DNA from: Deinandra increscens subsp. villosa
Taxonomy: Eukaryota; Streptophyta; Magnoliopsida; Asterales; Asteraceae
DNA length: 64,000 nucleotides
Assembly: GCA_039602395.1 (NCBI GenBank)
Contig: JBCNJP010000003.1
Coordinates: 66,899,880 to 66,963,879, forward strand
Direction: 5' to 3'
Below are positions 1 through 10,301 of this stretch, piece after piece (positions within the stretch are counted from its first letter, which is position 1; each line of letters opens with the position of its first letter). Made by a program: the position numbers and the translations under genes. The notes below the pieces were generated by a model, which saw nothing but the letters and a program-made list of their open reading frames with translations, was not told the DNA's origin and did no database searches.

Positions 1-941
1 TTTTATGGGGAGCACTTGCAACTGTCCATCCTTGGGGTTTCGATTGAAATCCGGAAACGACCATTTTGACACTTAAACTCTTTTTAGGATTTCAGATGAA
101 ATCCAGAATAAACATTTTAATATGACTAGTGTAGGTTAAAGTCTAAACCAGATGATATCACATGATTTCTAAGGATGCCTTAAAAACTTAAAAGTCCTCA
201 ATTTAGTACTATTGATCTGAGAAGCGAGGGGATGTTGGGTAGATCTACTGAGGGTTTGACAAACTCCGCGGTACACAAATGTGTAACCAACCGGCCGGGG
301 GCCGAACGGAGTTCAATATCAGCCTATTTTAGTTGTGGGCCTCCCGAAAGGGACACAACTGGAGGCACCAACCATCGGCTATTGCCGAACTCTGTTATGT
401 CAGCTTTCAGCCCTAGTACGACTTCCTTAGTGCATGGAAACCGGATTAGCTACCCGCGATATCGATTGACCGCTTTAACTTTTACTTAACTAGTGCATAT
501 TCGGTAATTCAACACTTGGCAATGTTTTGCAAATCCATTACTTATTTACACGTTGATGAATACGATTATGAGACCGGGCCAATGCATGTCATGCCCACCG
601 TGAACTCACCAACCGTTAGGTTGACACTTGTGTGGTTTTCACTTTTGCAGATCGTTGAAGAGTATCCACTGGAGGTTGGCATGGCACAAGAAGATACTTA
701 ACTTTATTTTAAACTTAATTTGGGAATTAAACAACTATTTATGTTCTGTAATTAAAGCACGTGGTTAGTGCTAAGATACTTATGTTTTTTATTCCGCTGC
801 GTACTTTTAAAACTGTTTTATTTGGAACATTTGGACTTTACTCTGATTCGTTTAGTATTTGTAACTAATGGTTGTGGTCCTGGTTTGCTCGCACCCCTTA
901 ACGGTATAAACTCCGTTAGTGGTTAATTAGGGGGTGTGACA
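1..941 (+). mobile_element. LTR-like retroelement remnant, 3' part
   Basis: There is no convincing protein here. The stretch ends in GGGGTGTGACA at 931-941, a TG...CA type terminus, immediately before LINE L1a begins. A TTCCGCTGCGT motif at about 790-800 is also present, on the opposite strand, in the solo LTR at 62547-63569, and in both it lies well inside the LTR-like unit ahead of a terminus. Short open frames at 232-489 and 516-701 have no recognisable domain. A pyrimidine-rich stretch ending in ttttgcag near 643-650 resembles a splice acceptor. I infer the 3' portion of an LTR in plus orientation, cut on the left by the window. Its lineage is not resolved. Confidence 0.35.
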
Positions 942-944
942 ACG

Positions 945-2249
945 TTCAACATGGTGCAACTACAGGCATGCATGCACAATCGAAGGACGGCGACCATGCT
1001 AGGGTTTCGGACTCTGCTCCTGTGCAACAGCCGAAAGTGATTCATAATCCTGTTACAGTTAGTACTAGACCGACATAGTTGAATAAGAACATCCCTGATA
1101 TGCCTAATCTCTCGTATGCTTTTGTGACTAGCGGTGTCAAAACAAATGTCATGAACTTCCGTTCCTTAAAATCTGACACGAGCTGGGAGGGTGCGGATAT
1201 TGTTATTTCCAAGGAGACCGTTTGCAAGGTTCATGCTAAGTTATCATTCACTCTCTACAGTTATTTTCTTGGTGATAGGATTGCGTTTCCTGTGGTGGAA
1301 TACTATGTTAAACAAGTATGGAAAAAGTTTGGATTGGTAAAAGTTATGATGAATGCTAGTGGGTTCTTTTTCTTTAAGTTCTTGGATGAGAAGGGTATGC
1401 TTGATGCGTTGGAGGGTGGACCTTGGCTTATTAAAAACCGTCCGATGTTCTTAAACATATGGACTCCTACGACACAATTGAAGAAGGATGACATCAAAAC
1501 TGTGTTGGTATGGGTCAAGTTTCATAATGTTCCTTTAGCTGCGTTCATGGATGATGGTTTAAGCCTTATTGCGACTAAAGTGGGAGTCCCCAAAATGCTT
1601 GATTCGCTTACGGCCTCTATGTGTCTCAACAGTTGGGGAAGGAGTAGTTATGCCAGAGCCCTTTTAGAGATCTCAGCTGATCATGATTTTGTTGAGACGG
1701 TTCGAATTGCTATCCTGGATATTGATTATGACTCATTTATTATGGAATCAACTGATGTTGAATATGAGCGGTTGCCTCCACGGTGTAAACACTGTTGTGT
1801 TTATGGACATAATTCATCTGTGTCCTAAACAGAGAAAGAAAAACGTGACTCCAAAGGTTGATGATGATGGATTTACCGAACCTAAGGGTAAACAAGTGGC
1901 TAGGAAGCACAATGTCATTCCAACTAAGGTCAAGCATAAATTTGAATATAGGCCGATATACGCTAAACCGAAAACTGGATCTAATGATAAGACGCAAAAG
2001 AATGTGGGTATTAGCACTTCCAACAAGTATGATGCTCTTGGGGCAGATGAAGTTACTTTGGGTTTTGAGAGGACTCACAATGCTGCACATCGGGTGGAGT
2101 CGTCCTCCCGAAATAGCTCTTATGACAAAAATAATGATAATAACGAGGTTGTGGATGGGAATAATGAAACGGAATCGTTTATGGTGTCGGGTACTAAGAT
2201 AACAAACAAAGGGGCAAGCACTCCTTCTCACGGTGTGTCCAATGGGTAG
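945..2249 (+). pseudogene. L1a ORF1: DUF4283 and CCHC zinc-knuckle protein (broken)
   Basis: This is the RNA-binding, gag-like protein of a plant LINE, which packages the LINE transcript. The DUF4283-like domain is read at about 1250-1750, with the hallmark motifs FPVVEYYV, GFFFFKF, LEGGPWLIKNRP and WGRSSYARAL. A CX2CX4H zinc knuckle (CKHCCVYGH) follows at about 1785-1812. A stop at about 1076 and a frameshift near 1825 split the frame: the first part runs to 1828 and the basic tail continues in another frame to 2249. The conserved C-terminal motif KGASTPS precedes the stop. The last bases, ATGGGTAG, overlap the ORF2 start. Confidence 0.8.
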
Positions 2250-5200
2250 TATAGCTTCTTGGAATATAAGGGGTTTGAACCGTCCCCTAAAACAAAAAGA
2301 GGTTCGTCAGGCGATCAAAGATAATAAGTTGAGTATGTGTGCTATTCTCGAATCCCATGTTGATGTGAAAAAACTTTTTTCTATTTGCAAGGCTATGTTT
2401 CGGTCTTGGGATTGGACTTCCAATGGTAGTGTGTGCTCCAAAGGTACTCGTATTATTTTGGGCTGGGATGCTAATGTCTTCGACATGATCATTGCTCAAA
2501 CAAATCAGGTTATGCATGCTAAGGTCTTTTGTAAAGGATCGAATCAGGTGTTCTTTTGTTTATGCTGATAATTGTTATATGCTTAGAAGACACTTGTGGG
2601 AGGGGATTCGATTACATAAAGCTTTTATTAAGGATAGCCCGTGGGTCCTTCTTGGTGATTTCAATTCGATCTTGAATTTGGAGGATAAAATGGTTGGCTC
2701 CTCTGGGAAAGACATTGGTATGGGAGATTTCAAAGACTATATCACGGATATTGAGGTGATTGATATTAATAGCACAAGGCTTCATTTCACTTGGACTCAA
2801 AAACCAAAGAAGGACATCAGTATTCTTAAAAAGATTGATAGGGTGATGGGGAATACGGCCTTTCTGGACATGTTCCCTACGACCTGCGCTATTTTTCAGC
2901 CATACCGTGTTTCTGATCATTGTCCTTATGTTCTGCAGCTTAACATTCAGCAGGCTCGCAAACCTAAACCATTTAAGTTTGCGAATTTCCTAACTACTAA
3001 GCCTGGTTTTCTTGAGGCTGTTTCGGCTACCTGGAGCACTAATACTAAAGTGTTCATCAATTTTGTTTTGCTTAGAAGTTAAAGCTGTTGAAAACTCCCA
3101 TGCGTTCCCTCTTATTCAAGCAAGGGAACCTGCATGGTAGGGTGAATTCCCTGCGTACAAAGCTTGATGATATTCAACGCCAGATTGATATTGACACATA
3201 TGATAGGTCTCTTCGAGAGTTAGAATCCAGGTGTTTGAATGATCTTAATCAGGCTTTGTTAGACGAGGAAAACTTTCTTAAGCATAAATCTAAGGTTCAT
3301 TAGCTGGCATCTAGAGACTTTAATACTGCTTACTTTCATGCCTCTCTCAAATGCAAAAATCACAGAACCAGAATTTATGTTATTTCATATACCAGTGGTA
3401 CTAAACACGAGGAGAATGATGTTTTGGGAGCTTTTGTCAAACGCTATGAGTGTTTTCTTAGCAGGGTGGGTAATATTGACCTTCAATTGAATTCGGATCT
3501 CCCCCATGCCTCTCTTAATTAGTCTGCTGTTGTTCATATGATTCGTAATGTTACCAAGGAAAAGGTTAAGGAGACGATTTTTACTATGGGTGATAACAAA
3601 GCTTCGGGTCCTGATGGTTATTCGGCTGCCTTCTTCAAGAAAGCATGGCCGATTGTTGGTAAAGACATTTGTTATGCTGTTTAGGATTTTTTTTAGAACG
3701 GGGAAGCTTCTTCAGGAGCTTAACCACACTATCATTGCTTTGATCCCTAAGGTTGCCACCCCTGCGGCTGTTACTGACTCTCGTCCGATATCTTGCTGTA
3801 ATGTGGTGTATAAATGTATTAGCAAGATCATTGCTGATGGGATCAAACTGGACCTTGCCAGTATTGTTGATGTTAATCAGTCGGCGTTTAATCCTGGTAG
3901 GAAAATTTATGACTACATTCTTCTTGTTCAGGATCTAATGCATAAGTATCACCGTTCAGTAGGGTCTCCCCATTGTGCCTTCAAAATTGATATCCAGAAA
4001 GCTTATGATAATGTGGATTGGGGTTTTCTCCAAGATGTTCTTATTGGCTTTGGTTTCCACCCGACTATGGTTGGCTAGATTATGACATGTATCTCTACCC
4101 CGTCCTACTCTATATGTGTCAATGGTAACCTTTGTGGTTTTTTTAGGGGAAAGAGAGGTCTCAGATAAGGCTGTCCTTTATCTCCTTATTTGTTTACCTT
4201 GGTTATGGAAATTCTTACCCGTGTACTTCATGATGATGTTCGTGCTAATCCGATCTTCAGATTTCATTACAGGTGTGATAAGCATCGTATTATTAATCTT
4301 TGCTTTGCAGATGATCTATTCATCTTTGCTAGAGAGGATGTGGCTTCCGCTACGTGCATCATTCAGTCTTTGAGCAATTTTGCCAGGATGTCTCGGTCGG
4401 TCCCGAGCCCGCAGAAGAGTACGGTATATTTCTACAATGTTTCGGATCACACTAAAGCGAGCATTCTGTCCGTTGTGAATATGGCGGAGGGTACTCTTCT
4501 GGTTCGTTATTTGGGAGTCCCTTTGATCTCTACTAGGTTGGGTGCCCGTGATTGTGCTCCTCTTTTGGATGGCCTTGACAACCGCATCTTGAGTTGGAGG
4601 AACAAGTTCCTCTCGTTTACTGGCAGACTTCAGCTCATTAACTCTGTTCTCTCTTCTTTACACATCTATTGGGCCTCGGTCTTCATTCTTCCCGCCAGTA
4701 TTATCTCGTTGATTGAGAAGAAGATGAAGGATTTCTTGTGGCACAGTGGCTCCTCTAGGAAGGGTCTAGCTAAAGTTTCATGGAGGGATGTTTGTCGTCC
4801 CAAATTTGAAGGGGGTCTTAGCATTCGTTGAGTGGCGGATGTGAACAAAGCTCTTATGGCATCGCACATTTGGAGTATCCTGGTTAAAAGGAACTCTCTC
4901 TGGATCGTTTGGGTTCATACTTATCAAATTAAAAATAATTCCTTTTGGGAATACCCATGCCAAACCAGAAAGGCACGGTGAGGGATACACTGGGCATACC
5001 AGACAAACTTAGCCCACAGAACCAGGGGGCATGAGGTCTAATCGACTCCCACTTCAGCAGAGAGGAGAAATCAGCCCAGTTGTCACCACATTTCCATTTA
5101 AGCTTATCATCAACACCTGTCGTGAGAACCGTACCTGCAACCTCATTAAGGATAGGAAACTGGTCATCCCATTCAGGAGGCCACGCACCACCCCTCTGGT

Positions 5201-6232
5201 TGAAAAAAAATCTGCCACAAAAGAACTAGTAGAGAAACCTGCATTGTAAATAGTACGGTGAGTAATATGTCGACACAATGGCCCAGATTCAGACCATTTG
5301 TCATACCAAATAGAAGTGCTATGCCCATCACCAATAACAGACCAAATAAAGTTCTGAATCAAAGGACGGATGGAGCAGATTTTCCTCCAGCTCCAGCAAT
5401 AATCCTTAGGGCAAGGGTATTCCCAAAAGGATTTATTTTTTATCCGATAAGTATGAACCCAAACGATCCAGAGAGAGTTCCTTTTAACCAGGATACTCCA
5501 AATGTGGGACGCCATAAGAGCTTTGTTCACTCGACAAAATTGCTTGGTATATTTCCGGTTCTAAAAAGACTTATTCGTATGCATCCGGCTTCTGTTGATA
5601 CTTTAAAATGGAGGCATAATGACAGACTTTATGATTATTCTTTGGCTATTGTGTGGGACACTATCCGTGCTAGGGAGGTGGAGGTCCCTTTGGTAAACTT
5701 CATTTGGTTTGGCTAGTGTATTCGCCGCCATGCGTTTATTGCGTGGTTGATTATGTGTGACCGTTTGCTTACTTAGGATAAAATTTTATCATGGGGCTTT
5801 TCAAGACGTAAGAACATGAATATGATGTGCTGTCTCTTATGTTACAGCAGCTATGATTCCCGTGATCATCTTTTCTTTGAGTGTTTGTTTGCCTCTCAGG
5901 TTTAGCAACTAGTTGTTACGCATACTAGTGTGTGGCCTAGCACTACCTTGTGGGGGGATATCTGTGATTATTTTGTGGGTCGTCCATTGTGCTCTCCTCA
6001 GACTATCATTGATAAGCTTATGGTTCATGCTACTGCTTATTATGTTTGGCAAGAAAGAAACAACCAGATTTTAACTAATCATGCTCGTCCTCCTAACATC
6101 GTGGCAGGATTGATTATTGAAGTGGTTCGTTGCAGGCTTCTTGGTTTAAAATGTAAGAGGACGAGTAGAGTGGAGCAGATCTTGAGCTCTTGGAAGATTA
6201 GTGTGGCCGCTGACCAGTTTACCATGATGTAG
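2242..6232 (+). pseudogene. L1a ORF2: endonuclease-reverse transcriptase-zf-RVT (broken)
   Basis: This is the LINE replicase that nicks DNA and reverse transcribes the element RNA at the nick (target-primed reverse transcription). The start ATG at 2242 overlaps the ORF1 stop by eight bases. Endonuclease motifs are SWNIRGLNRP near the start, LGDFNS at about 2651 and SDHCP at about 2913. The RT region has GPDGY at about 3606 and the catalytic box FADDLFIFA at about 4306. The C-terminal zf-RVT region has the pattern CCLLCYSS...DHLFFECLF at about 5830-5890. Stops occur around 3301, 3521, 3684, 4077, 4168, 4831, 5714 and 5905, and there is a frameshift near 2500. An inverted LINE piece replaces part of the region between RT and zf-RVT. 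Confidence 0.8.
4963..5532 (-). mobile_element. Inverted LINE ORF2 segment inside L1a
   Basis: Reading the minus strand from 5532 gives the LINE motif NKALMASHIW, then SWRKI, IGDGHSTS and finally FVWYAQCIPHRAF. This is the stretch between RT and zf-RVT, in the opposite orientation to the surrounding L1a. The first 105 bp or so (5428-5532 on the minus strand) are nearly identical to the plus-strand sequence at 4851-4962, forming an inverted repeat. The other end overlaps what the plus strand encodes again at 5690-5740. The segment is therefore an extra copy from a related element rather than a simple flip of the local DNA. Confidence 0.75.
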
Positions 6233-6432
6233 CTTTTGGTTGTCTTTTTTCGTTTCCTAGTTGTCTTGTGCTAGGTGGCTTGTCTTTTTTTGATGGTTCT
6301 GTTATTGGGTTTTTTTTTTGGTTTCCACATACTCAGGGGCCTGTCCCTAGTATGAACTAGTAAGGACTCTCCTTACTTCTTGTGTTTGGTTTGCGGTATA
6401 TATATACGAATCACCGGGGTAACCTGTACCCA

Positions 6433-7532
6433 AAACAACGAATGCCAAGACCCCCTTCAAATTTGGGAAGACAAACATCCCTCCACGCAACTTTAGTCAG
6501 ACCCTTCCTAGAGGAGTTACTATGCCACAAGAAATCCCTCATCTTTTTCTCAATCAACGAGATAATACTGGCGGGAAGAATGAAGATCGAGGCCCAATAG
6601 ATGTGTAAAGAAAGAGAACAGAGTTAATGAGCTGAAATCTGCCAGCAAACGAGAGGAACTTGTTCCTCCAATTCAATATGCGGTTGTCAAGGCCATCCAA
6701 AAGAGGAGCACAATCACGGGCACGCAACCTAGTAGAGATCAAGGGAATCCAAAATAACGAACCGGAAGAGTACCCTCCGCCATATTCACAACGGACAGAA
6801 TGCTTGCTTTAGCGTGATCCGAAATATTATAGAAATATACCGTACTCTTCTGCGGGTTCGGGACCAACCCAGACATCCTGGAAAAATTGCTCAAAGACTG
6901 AATGATGCACATAGCAGAAGCCACATCCCCTCTAGCAAAGAATAAATAGATCATCTACAAAGCAAAGATTAATAATACGATGCTTATCACACCTGTAATG
7001 AAATCTGAAGGTCGGATTAGCACGAACATCATCATGAAGCACACAGGTAAGGATTTCCATAACCAAGGTAAACAGATAAGGAGATAAAGGACAGCCTTGT
7101 CTGAGACCTCTCTTACCCCTAAAAAAACCATAAAGGTTACCATTGACACATATAGAGTAGGACGGGGTACGGACACATGTCATAATCCAGCCAACCATAG
7201 TCGGGAGGAAACCAAAGCCAATAAGAACATCCTGGAGAAACCCCAATCCAGAGTATCATAAGCTTTCTGGATATCAATTTTGAAGGCACAACGGGGAGAT
7301 CCTACTAAACGGTGATACTTATGCATTAGATCCTGAACAAGAAGAATGTTGTCAAAAATTTTCCTACCAGGATTAAACGCCGACTGATTAACATCAACAA
7401 TACTGGCAAGGTCCAGTTTGATCCGATCAGCAATGATCTTGCTAATACATTTATACACCACATTACAACAAGATATTGGGCGATAGTCAGTAACAGCCGC
7501 AGGGGTGGCCACCTTAGCGATCAAAGCAATGA
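6433..7532 (-). mobile_element. LINE L1b, RT-only fragment inverted relative to L1a
   Basis: The minus strand encodes RT from KVATPAAVTDYRPISCC (start side near 7525) through NQSAFNPGR, AFKIDIQKAYD, GLRQGCPLSPYLF and the catalytic region (FVDD in place of FADD) to a glycine-rich end near 6440. Both the endonuclease and the zf-RVT parts are missing. The DNA is about 95% identical by eye to L1a positions 3735-4835, but inverted. It abuts the 3' tail of L1a directly at 6432/6433, with caacg shared at the joint. Frameshifts near 7245, 6955 and 6740 break the frame. Confidence 0.8.
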
Positions 7533-8185
7533 TGTTGAGTTGTTGTGACCAGGATGTTGCGAAGTTGACTTGATGGTTCGTATGACATGGAACCAGCTGC
7601 GATGTTTTGATCTGCTGATATTATGTGTGACTGTTGTGTATTTGTGCTACACAACTTATCTGTTAGACCTAAGTTAGGTCCCTTAAGTGATACTTGTGAC
7701 CTTTGCGTTAGGAAGCATATAGGGATTGTGTATGCTAGAACCGTGAGTTGTGACAAATTTGTCACGTTGGATGTAAGTCCCTCGCGGAGGGCTTTCGGTT
7801 TAAGTCCCTTGATGAAGGGCATTTAGTTGTGTTCGGTCCTAGCAGAAAACCCCCAACTTCCCCTCCGGAGAATCTGATAGTGGGATTGGACTTGTCCAAT
7901 CCATGACTTATCGCAGCAATAGGAACATGACTTTCTATTTTTCACCAAGTTGGGTGATGAGAAAAGTTAGTTGATCAAATGAGATGGTTTTGCATGTGAT
8001 GATAATCTTTTTTTTTTTAATTCAGCAATCAGTCTTGATTGAGCTTCATCTTTGACTTTCATATAACTTTGTCTTAGCTTCATCTCTAGCTTTTAAGGCA
8101 GCAATTTGAGCGTGATTGTCAGTAAGAATACTGTTGAATATATCAAATATTGACGGATCAACACGAAGGGATGTCTACTTTATGA
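7533..8185. other. Unassigned sequence between LINE L1b and an ORF fragment
   Basis: No domain is recognisable on either strand. The left part has the GC-rich, short-inverted-motif character of an LTR or its flank (for example ccctcgcggaggg at about 7780 and cttgatgaaggg at about 7808). The right part, 8005-8160, is T-rich. I cannot assign it to a family. Confidence 0.3.
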
Positions 8186-8563
8186 CCGGCTGATGTTCTT
8201 GTGTTTGGCTGGGCAGGGGGGAAACACGCTTGTGTTGACCTTACTGGTGTGTCCCCTGTTGTTGGGCTCAGGGACAACGGGTTCGTCGTGGGGCATGCAG
8301 CGTTGAAGGCGGAATCTGGCAAGGTTGCTAAGCACGAGAGGGCCTGTCTTGAGAATCAACACATGTTTATTCCCTTTGGTTTTGACGCGTTTGGTTTCCT
8401 TGCCCAAGAGGCGGTCGAGCTTCTGCGTAGGGTTCAACGGGTTGTGCATGGTAACTTGTCGTCCCCTAAGGCTCACAACTTTGTTTTCAGTAGGATTGGT
8501 TTCGCTATCCAAAAGGGGGTTACGACGCAGCTTGTTGCCTGGTTAGCCCCCACTTCTCTGTAA
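8186..8563 (+). pseudogene. Fragment of a plant repeat-associated protein (C-terminal part)
   Basis: The open frame at 8201-8563 ends in a natural stop. It reads HACVDLTGVSPVVGLRDNGF, then ALKAESGKVAKHE, FIPFGFDAFGFL and FSRIGFAIQKGVTTQLVAWL. I remember very similar tails in many plant genome annotations, in multi-copy proteins often given misleading names such as auxilin-like. That is recollection, not a search. No upstream part is present, so this is a truncated copy, probably moved with a transposon. The true function of the family is unknown to me. It lies head to head with the minus-strand copia extra ORF that begins just downstream. Confidence 0.45.
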
Positions 8564-8589
8564 TTGTTGTTTTTGAAGGATAACATGTT

Positions 8590-10301
8590 CACATAAAAAA
8601 TGATATGTTTTATTATTATCAAATCTGCAGAAGCTGGAATTGTAGTAGTTGTTGTAGTAGAAGAAACTGGAACAGATGAAGTTCCAATCGGCTGATTCAC
8701 ATATTGAGCACCAACACTTGCTGAAGGTGTTGTGCTTGTGATACAGACTTTGATCCAGTATACCTCCTCACAATGTTTGACTGATTTAACGATGAAATAA
8801 TTAACTCCATTGCAGCAGATGATACAACTGGAGTAGCTGGTGTAGAGTTCAACAGAGGTGGAGATAAAATTGGACTTCCAGATGAAGACCCACTACCGGC
8901 ACGTCGTTGTAAATTTTCAGTATGTTTTAGCATCTTCGGACGCGCTCGACCACCAGATTCAACCATCTTCCTCTTTAATGTTTTCGGTGTAGAAGAGGAT
9001 GTAACCGGTTGTTTACCCTTTCCCTTGCCAACATTAGTATTGGGGTTATAATCTTCATCGTCATCAGATGGAGCTGTTTCATAAACATGACCTATATAAC
9101 GCTCATTGCTCTTGCCCAATCTGGTTCTATATGCAAGATGTTCTTTACTGCCCTTCTTCACCAGAATCTCTTGAGCTCCAACAGAGATGAATGTTTGAGG
9201 ATTGTTTGTATCCGAATCATCTTCAGAAATTACATCATCCATATCATCATCATCTTCATCAATCGAGGAATTCACTGCAACTGTTTCAGACACACTAATA
9301 GTTGTTTGAACTTCAGGTTCAGAAACTACAGGTTCATTCAGTGACCGGGTATTGCTTTTTTCGTTGTTGTTTCTGCTTTGATTGTCGTGGTGCACCATTG
9401 GCTGGAGCTTGATAATCAGCTTTTGCCAAGTGACCAATCAATCTCTTCATTTGAGGATGGTCATATGGTTTCTTTTCTGATAAATTGTCAATGTACCCAC
9501 ACTAGTCTCAATCATATGCTTCAACAGCATCTTCTGGGTTTCAGTTTTCACCAGCCGCGTGTACAAATCATTTAAGATCATTTGCACAAACCTTGGATAT
9601 ATCAAAGCCCTCTTCTGACTCGCCACAAGGTTTTCTCTCATGTACTGGAATATCAAACCAGCAAAATTGTATGGACGATTAAGAATTAAGGCCACCAGCA
9701 TAGACAACATCTTTTGGCCAATTTCATCATGTCTTGATATTCTGTTCCCCAAGCAATGTAATAATACATGAATCAGATACTTGTACGGGACACATAATTC
9801 TGATTTCGTCACCCAATCTTTATTTGGATCTTCAACATTCCAAATCCTTTTCAGCAATGCAACAATATCATGCTTATAACATTCAAATGTAGCCTCAAGA
9901 TCATCAACATCAAAGTTCAATACCCTTCTGACATCAGCTTCAGTAAATTTGACAGTTGTATTCTGAACTGTGCCAGAGATTCGTATTGGGTCGTCGGTGA
10001 TTGTGCGAGTAGTCATCCAGAATTCAGTGAGAATATCGAAGTAAGGATCACAGTCCTCAGTAATTGCAAGATGAATCCTTGACCGTCTAAGAAAGTAAAA
10101 AATTCCTCCAAACTTCACTGCTTTGGATCTGCTAACTCCCAAATATGCATAAATGGTATGTTTATCACCAACTTTCAAGTCGTTTGCTATTTCTGAAAAC
10201 ACACAAAATGAAATGTTCGTTAAATTCAATGTGATAATAAAAAAACGTTCACCATATTCGTTAATTATTATCCATTTGCGTAAACGATTAACTTTTGTCA
10301 A
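8590..10301 (-). pseudogene. Additional ORF of the copia remnant, acidic/serine-rich tail
   Basis: This minus-strand reading frame runs 10301-9447 and continues in a shifted frame 9437-8697. The N-terminal half is a folded-looking domain with FTEADVRRVLNFD, VPYKYLIHVLLHCLGNR, RPYNFAGLIFQYMREN and YPRFVQMILNDLY. The same motif order occurs in the plus-strand frame at 57983-58837 (EEMIRKHLKF, YLAHTILHCLSHK, MYPKFIQHILN). I recall this family as very common in Asteraceae annotation under labels such as longin-like domain protein. The C-terminal half is low complexity: an acidic run (DEDDDDMDD) and serine/proline-rich tracts. A frameshift sits at about 9440-9450. The function is unknown; the context suggests an extra protein of a copia element. 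Confidence 0.55.

Larger units (their letters stand above)
942..6432 (+). mobile_element. LINE L1a, 5'-truncated plant L1-type retrotransposon
   Basis: This is a non-LTR retrotransposon with ORF1 (DUF4283 domain plus CCHC knuckle) and ORF2 (endonuclease, reverse transcriptase, zf-RVT). It starts abruptly after the LTR-like terminus, within the sequence encoding the N-terminal part of ORF1, so it is 5' truncated. It ends with a TA-rich stretch, the tract ccggggtaacctgtaccc and a short A-rich tail. Both ORFs carry stops and frameshifts, so the copy is dead. Positions 4963-5532 are occupied by a segment of a related LINE in reverse orientation. The direct repeat acaacg at 939-944 and 6435-6440 could be a target duplication, but it overlaps sequence that also matches L1b. 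Confidence 0.85.

Noticed and set aside
232..701. Short open frames of 85 and 61 codons
   Set aside because: No domain, repeat-like context, and codon content typical of chance frames in an LTR-like remnant.
939..6440. acaacg at both ends of L1a as a target-site duplication
   Set aside because: Only six bases, and the right copy overlaps sequence explained by L1b homology. Left as a possibility, not a feature.
8201..8563. Possible host gene
   Set aside because: Only the C-terminal part is present, it is surrounded by transposons, and the family is multi-copy, so it is treated as a fragment.
9009..9344. Plus-strand 111-codon frame
   Set aside because: It is a shadow of the minus-strand copia additional ORF, whose motifs and composition fit coding sequence.
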